NCBI GenBank assembly: GCA_029990175.1
Contig: JARKIP010000003.1
Location: 248,001-312,000, forward strand
Origin: Petunia secreta
Taxonomy: Eukaryota > Streptophyta > Magnoliopsida > Solanales > Solanaceae
Reading direction: 5' to 3'
Length of the DNA stretch: 64,000 nucleotides
Under the pieces are notes generated by a model that worked only from the letters and a program-made list of their open reading frames with translations, had not been told where the DNA came from and made no database searches. The translations under genes and the position numbers were made by a program. This document shows, piece by piece, positions 58,336 through 64,000 of the stretch; positions within the stretch are counted from its first letter, which is position 1; each line of letters starts with the position of its first letter.

Positions 58336-58781
58336 TTCAAAACCTCTTTGCTTGGCATATTAGTCTGGTCGTCCTAAGTCGAGTCGTCTTTTCTTTTTGT
58401 CTTTGTTTCTGTTGAGTCATTGCCTCAAGTCAGTGGTTGTAATAAATCCAAGCAAATTAAATAAAATTTCGTCATTTTTGGGTTTTAGGCTTGTGTTGAT
58501 TATGTTTATACAAACGAAATGGTGTATTCGGTGCAAACATTACTTTGGATCTTCGATAGGTCTACCTCTGGCACAAAAGAGGTCCCCCGCATGATAGGAC
58601 GTGATTTTATTTTAAACTAACCTATACTCACATTTCTTCTTTGTTTTTGATATGTCAGTCCCCAAGTCCTTGAAAGTTTGGTTTGTGCATTCTGCTCGCA
58701 CTGCAATATCGGTTGAGATCCAGAGGATCAATCCCAATACCTCCCCCTTTACCTACAAGGACAAGGACGAGACGTAATATC
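58336..58781 (+). other. Spacer between ORF1 and gag
   Basis: Untranslated-looking DNA with AATAAA near 58,460, like the spacer after the first ORF1. No frame of note. Confidence 0.5.
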
Positions 58782-60866
58782 ATGGCTGAGTTTGACAAAG
58801 TTGGAAATTGAACTCCTGAAAAGCAAGGTGTGGTTGCCTATGAAGACTATGCTAAGTTGGAACAGAGACTGTTCAAGTTGGAGACTAGGATCCTTCTTAC
58901 CCGTGCTGATGAGATCGTTGAACCAAATAAAACCACCTGCCCTCACGGCAAAGATCCACTATACCCTAAAAAAGACATTCCTTACCCAACCTACACCGCA
59001 CCCCCAAAAGCACCACAAAACAACTTACCCTCCTTCACCGTTGAAACAAAACTCCTCGCATCACCCACCAAAGATCATGAAATGTATGCATGGACCAAGG
59101 AAGACCCAGACAACACCAAGGAGCAAGTCTAATGGTTGGTAGAGAAGTTCGGGCAATTTCAAGGCACCAAAGGAACTCGAGGGTTGGCCTATCAGGACCT
59201 CTGCATATACCCTGACTTGAAGTTGTCCGAAGGCTATAAGATACCCAAGTTCAATATGTTTGACGGCAGGGGTGACCCGATGGCTCATTTGAGGTCCTAT
59301 TATGACAGGTTGGTTGGGGTTGGACATGATGAAAAGATCCGCATACAACTATTCAACCGCAGCCTGACTAGAGATGCATTGGTATGGTACTCGAAGCAAC
59401 AAACAAAGAAGTGGACGAGTGGCTGGGGACTTTATTGACAGTTTTGGGCACAACACTGATGCCATACCTGATCGTTTCTACTTAGAGAAGTTGAAGAAGA
59501 AGCCCACCGAGACATTCAGAGAATTTGCAACTACGTGGAGAGCCAAAGCTGCTAAAGTCCAACCTCCTATGGAAGATGCCGAGATAGTGGAAACCTTCAT
59601 CCGCATACAAAAAGACGTCTACTTTGACAAGATGCTGAATCTACAAGACAAGAAATTTGGAGAATTGATCAAGATTGGGGATATGGTTGATGATGGATTG
59701 AAGACTCGTAGCAAATTCCCGAAAGACCCCCATATCTGCAAAGCCCCAACTACCGAAACACAAATTCCTATTCATCAAGGCCTCACGCCAACAACAACCC
59801 AAGACCAAAAAGAAATTATACCCCATTGGCTGAATCTCGCACTCAGTTGTTCGAGAGACTCAAAGCAGCCGGCCATATACAACCCGTACCATTCAAAATG
59901 CCCGATAGGATGACACCCTATTTTGATCAAACCAAAACCTGTATTTATCACTCTGGAGGACCTGGTCACGATACCGAGAAGTGTTACGCCCTAAGGGACA
60001 AGATACAAGACTTGATCGATCAAAAGATGATATACTTGAAAACTCCAAACGTGCACAGCAATCCCCTCCCTAGCCATGGAGACAATAGGGTGAATTTTAT
60101 TGAGTTGGATGAAGAATGCAGCCTAAAGGGGACTATTGGTAAAGTAAAGAGAGATGCACCAGCACTTGCTTCAGTTGCTCAAGCCGCTACGGTACCAAAT
60201 CCTATCGAGGTAGAATTAGCTCCAAAACTCTATGTTGATGTGGTTCCCCAGTGCAGCGACAAGGCGGTACCATGGGATTATGAATTGGAGAAGAAGAAAA
60301 AATCAATAGTTGAGACTGTTGCTGCACAAGGAATGACTAGGAGTAGGAGGATTTATACACCCGAGCATCCTGTTCAAGGAAGGCGAGGCATTAGCAAGGA
60401 AGAGTCCGAAGAATTGTGGAAGAAAGTTCAAGAAAAAGAGTACTCCGTGGTTGAACACTTGGGCAAGATGCCTGCACAGATCTCTGTTTTAGCTTTACTC
60501 CTCAAGTCGGAGAGCCACCGAAATGCTTTGATGAAAGCGTTGAACGAAGCACATATTCCGGTGGACACCTCAGTTGAAAACCTGGCTAGTATGGTCGGAC
60601 AAGTCATGGAGGCCAACCGAATTGCTTTTTATAAAGAAGAATTGCCAGCTGAAGGGTTGAGCCACAACAAAGCTTTGTATGTTACTATCAAATGCAAGGA
60701 CTGGTTCGTAGGAAGAGTTTTGATCGATGGAGGTTCCGGTTTGAACATATGTCCATTCATCACTCTGAAAAGAATGGGAATTGAACAAAGCAAGATAAGA
60801 GAGAGCGACATGAAGGTGAAGGCATTCGATGGATTGCAAAGGAGCACCATTGGGGAAATTGATTAA
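58782..60866 (+). pseudogene. Gag of the Ogre-type element
   Basis: ATG at 58,782 (MAEFDKVGN, then TGA at 58,809), continuing VVAYEDYAKLEQRLFKLE, a proline-rich stretch, a second stop near 59,130, then the gag core: FNMFDGRGDPMAHLRSYYDR, QLFNRSLTRDALVWYSKQ, a frameshift near 59,430, FIDSFGHNTDAIPDRFYLEK, ETFREFATTWRAKAAKVQPP, a frameshift near 59,825, RTQLFERLKAAGHIQPV, and CIYHSGGPGHDTEKCYALRD, the usual degenerate zinc-finger-like motif of this lineage. It would form the particle around the element's RNA. Confidence 0.88.
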
Positions 60867-61055
60867 ACTATCATGGTCGGCCCCGTGGAGTTCACCGCCG
60901 AATTTCATGTCATGGACATCTCCGCCTCTTACAACCTGCTGTTGGGAAGCCCTTGGATTCACATGGCTGGAGCAGTTCCTTCTACATTGCACCAAACAGT
61001 GAAGTTCGAGTGGGACCACAAAGAGCTGGTAGTATTCGGTGAAGGGAATGTTGCT
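60600..61055 (+). pseudogene. Protease of the Ogre-type element
   Basis: Same frame as the end of gag. ALYVTIKCKDWFVGRVLIDG, then GSGLNICPFITLKRMGI, holds the aspartic protease active-site region (here IDGGS where D-S/T/N-G is usual). A TAA at 60,864-60,866 interrupts, then EFTAEFHVMDISASYNLLLG and SPWIHMAGAVPSTLHQ follow, the conserved flap/C-terminal part. Similarity stops after VVFGEGN (about 61,050), where inserted DNA begins. Confidence 0.85.
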
Positions 61056-64000
61056 CCCAAACGCACATGCAAGTATACGTGGTCGACAAGTAATAAAGTG
61101 ATAAATCGAGTATCGTTCCCACGAGGACTATTCAGACTGAATTCTAGCAAACAATTTATATAAACTATTCAGGGATCTTTTTCCAATAGTGAGGATTTTA
61201 TTAACTAAAGAAAAGTAATTAAATGGTAGAAGTGAATTCAAGCAATGGAGCAAAACTTGGTTGTTATCAGTAATAAGGAGACGGTCCAGGGTCAGAGTTA
61301 CGAACAATCCAGTTGAGTTTTCCAATTGATTCCACTTCTTAAATCCCGGATTACTAACTAACAGAGTAAATGTACCTGTGAAAACCTTTCGATTCTTCAC
61401 GGTCTATGCAGGCTACTCCAATCCCTATATGTCTATGGGTTGAATCACGTGTACGTATTAACGAATTCTGTAATTAGTTAAACTAGGTGAGCAAGTATAT
61501 GTCTATCCTACTCACAAATTGGTTCCCCGATGCCCGGGTTCACAAACCATAGATAATGCGTAATAATCGGGCCCTGACAATTACACAAGTGAAATCAAGA
61601 AAGAATAAGCAACCCGTTATGGGATTCAATTAATGGAAATCAATCTTCAAACATCAACCTTCATGAAATATCTAACCCTAGAACGATATAATTAGCCACG
61701 CATCCTCATAATAACAACACAAGGAATTGATGTAATAATGAAATAATGATGTAATAGATTAAAGGAAGGAAGAAAAACCCTTGTTCTTGATGTTATGAGC
61801 TCTCCAATTTGCTCCAAAGTCTGAACTCTCCTAAAAAACTCAGTAAAAGAGTATTTATAGGGTTTACAAACACCTTGTAATAAGTTAAACCCAAGCCTAG
61901 ACGAAATAGGAAGTCAAAAACGTTCCAGGGGCGCTATAACGGGCGCCCCGCGCCTCGTAAAGCGCTGGGACAAGCAGAACCCGCCAAACTTTGGGCGCTT
62001 TTGGGGCGCCCCGCGCCAGTAACCGCGCCAGAAAAGTGGGCGCTATAGGGGGCGCCCCGCGCCAGTTATAGCGCCGGGCTTATTTCGCTGCTTTCTTCGT
62101 CTGCAACTCGCGTCGTGTCGTGCCTTCGCGTGCTCGATCCAATCCTCAATCCAAATCCAATCTTTTCTTGCTCGATCATGCTCTTTAAAGCTCCAATTGC
62201 ACTTCATAACAACCTACAATCATACGACATAAAATCAGTGCAAAATCACATTCATTAACTAGAAAACGCGCGAATAACAAGCTCAAACATGCGGAAATAT
62301 TAAGGAAACGTTGGCATAAAATGCCAAACATCACCACCCCACACTTGAATCCTTGCTCGCCCTCGAGCAAGTCACAACTAACTTCCCAATCTAGGTAAAA
62401 CAGGCCTGCCCATGACTATGGTTGATACCGACCATTGAACCAATGCACACATGACTACTATGGATCCACAAACATGCCAACAATTTACCAAAACCAAAAA
62501 TATGAGAACAACCACCCCAAAATAGCTCAAATGCACAAACTCAACTTAATGCAACCATGCTCCCACAAAATCACACCTATCTACTCAACCAAGAAGCCAT
62601 CAACTTCACCTATTTCATGCAAATTACCACGTGCCCTCACCAATATGAAGCAAAAGAGTGCCCCCCCAAGTATCACACACAACCATGAATATCAAAAATA
62701 GAATGGGGACAATAACAAACGAATTCACTCACTCTCATGAAAAGCTCACATGTCACACACAATGTACCATAGGCTTGCCCGTAGTGTAGGACTCCACTAA
62801 TGTAAGCTCACTCCAATCGGGATTAACTAGGACTTTAAAGGGTTGTAATGTAGGCTAAGGGGCTGGTAGGATACATATGGGTAATAGTGACTACCTCCCT
62901 AAGCACTTTAATACATCACAATTAATTAAGCACAAATCTCATCAAAGCCACCCAATCAACAACTTTCACACACGCCTTCTCAACAAGTAGCAACTTTTCT
63001 TTTAAGCACACACTAGCAAGGAATGAATATCTTTTTCTCTTTATTTTTCTTTCCACAATTTTTTTCTTTTCAACTTTGCTCTTTTTTTTCTTCATTTGTT
63101 TTCTTTTTCTATTCATTAATTTCCAACCTTGCCAATGCTCATAATCAACTACTACACAGTTCAACAATTATTTCCCTTCATTAGTTCCACTCAAAAACCT
63201 CCCAAAATCCAACCACAACTCCAACATAACAACACAATATCAATCAAGTTCTTAAGGAGTAAAGGGCCAAAAGAGTCAATTTGGAGCAAATGGGTAGGCT
63301 CGGGGTGTGGGTGCCAACAAAAAGGGTCAAAGAAATCACAACAACAATTTTTTTCCAAGGTATATATGTAAGGGTAAAAAAGAAGGCCTTGTATCATTTC
63401 CCGACTAGAGCAAATCTAGGATTTCGCTTTGCACACACACGGGCCAAGTTCTAGACATTAATATGCAACATGGAGCAACAAGAATATACCTCATACACGC
63501 ATTGTACACGATCCACACAAAAAGGTTCCATCAACAACTCTCAAGCAAGCATCTAGAATGCAACTTGTGGAAAATTAAGTACTAATGCACAAAGGTTCAC
63601 AACAAAGTCAAGCAAGTGGACTCAAGCATCTCAAGGGGGTCGTTCTAATTTTTTCTAGGCATGCATCACAATTAAAACCCAAGGACACCACAAATAGCAC
63701 ATGCAATCAATTCAAGTCCACCAGTATCAAACACATCAAAGGCACCTAGCATTCCACCTATTCCTTCGTCTAGGGTCACCTATACTAACTATTCTAATCC
63801 TAAAAATAAAAACTATCCGGTTCAAAGGTCTCCCCGTGGAAAAGAACCGAGGTCATAAGAAAAACCACGGGGTGGATGACATGTACCACTAATAAAACTA
63901 AAAGGAAAATCTTTTTGGAATTTTTCATTGGTTTTCTAATTTTTTTTTCATATATTAAAGCAAGAAACAAATAAAAATAAAGTCAAGTGACAAAAGAAAA
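61056..64000. mobile_element. Unclassified element inserted in the protease, runs off the window
   Basis: Starts near GCAAGTATACGTGGTCGACA, followed by AAGTAATAAAGTG and GAGTATCGTTCCCACGAGGA. Its first 500 bp match 15,931-16,515. Further on it has a GC-rich repeat block (61,925-62,085), the stretch CACCCCACACTTGAATCC with CTCGAGCAAGTC at 62,334-62,372, and then mainly AC-rich DNA without genes. No coding domain is seen in 2.9 kb. A large retrotransposon derivative without genes, or the untranslated end of a large element, would fit. Confidence 0.6.
61925..62085. repeat. GC-rich repeat block with three GGGCGCCCCGCGCC copies
   Basis: The 14-mer GGGCGCCCCGCGCC occurs exactly at 61,941-61,954, 62,004-62,017 and 62,050-62,063. 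GGCGCTATA (62,039-62,047) and TATAGCGCC (62,067-62,075) form a 9 bp inverted repeat around the third copy. Strong contrast with the AT-rich surroundings. Confidence 0.93.

Larger units (their letters stand above)
50730..61055 (+). mobile_element. Ogre/Tat-type gypsy retrotransposon, 5' part
   Basis: LTR (50,730-54,220), PBS, leader, two ORF1 units, gag and protease, then interrupted at about 61,055 by another element; the pol remainder and 3' LTR lie outside the window or are lost. A coding ORF1 between the LTR and gag, a PBS of TGGCGACTC type and an LTR of 3.5 kb are characteristic of the Ogre lineage, whose members commonly exceed 15 kb. Stops and frameshifts in every frame show this copy is inactive. 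Confidence 0.85.

Overview
The window is nuclear DNA of a flowering plant, most likely a member of the Solanaceae. Reasons: split genes with GT/AG introns, CYP82-type cytochrome P450 copies, a SINE with the T-rich tail of the plant Au/Solanaceae SINE group, AT-rich intergenic DNA, and dense nested LTR retrotransposons. I found no intact cellular gene, no tRNA or rRNA, and nothing prokaryotic. The three assigned P450 copies, all on the + strand, are pseudogenes.

Layout. 1-14,030: P450 copy 1. Exon 1a (120-536) is separated from exons 1b and 2 (12,554-14,030) by a 12 kb intron holding a near-palindromic rearrangement (936-2041), a three-level nest (SINE, then an LTR, then a gypsy solo LTR, each step supported by a 5 bp target duplication), a non-autonomous Helitron (7707-9040), and microsatellites. 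14,031-31,608: a short unclassified repeat, then three copies (E2, E3, E4) of one non-autonomous gypsy family with LTRs of about 2.4 kb. One copy carries an internal inversion, two are joined facing each other, and a copia pol fragment lies between E2 and E3. 31,610-34,213: P450 copy 2, cut at its 5' end by the E4 LTR. 34,431-39,944: a small tandem duplication, a long-TIR DNA element, a Stowaway-like MITE and a 5'-truncated copia element on the - strand. 40,511-43,133: P450 copy 3, whose second intron contains a MULE-like element carrying a P450 fragment of its own, and whose last exon is cut by E5. 43,134-50,231: E5, the most complete member of the gypsy family. 50,450-50,729: integrase tail of another gypsy element. 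50,730 to about 61,055: the 5' half of an Ogre/Tat-type gypsy element (3.5 kb LTR, TATA box, PBS, duplicated ORF1, gag, protease). 61,056-64,000: an unclassified element inserted in the protease, related to the fragment at 15,931-16,515.

How the parts relate. The window reads as a decayed tandem CYP82 cluster pulled apart by transposons: two copies end exactly at an LTR boundary of the E family. The E family carries gag-like sequence but no visible reverse transcriptase or integrase, and its LTRs fall into two subtypes that differ in which minisatellite fills the same slot. All family names come from recognising sequence patterns by eye, not from searches.
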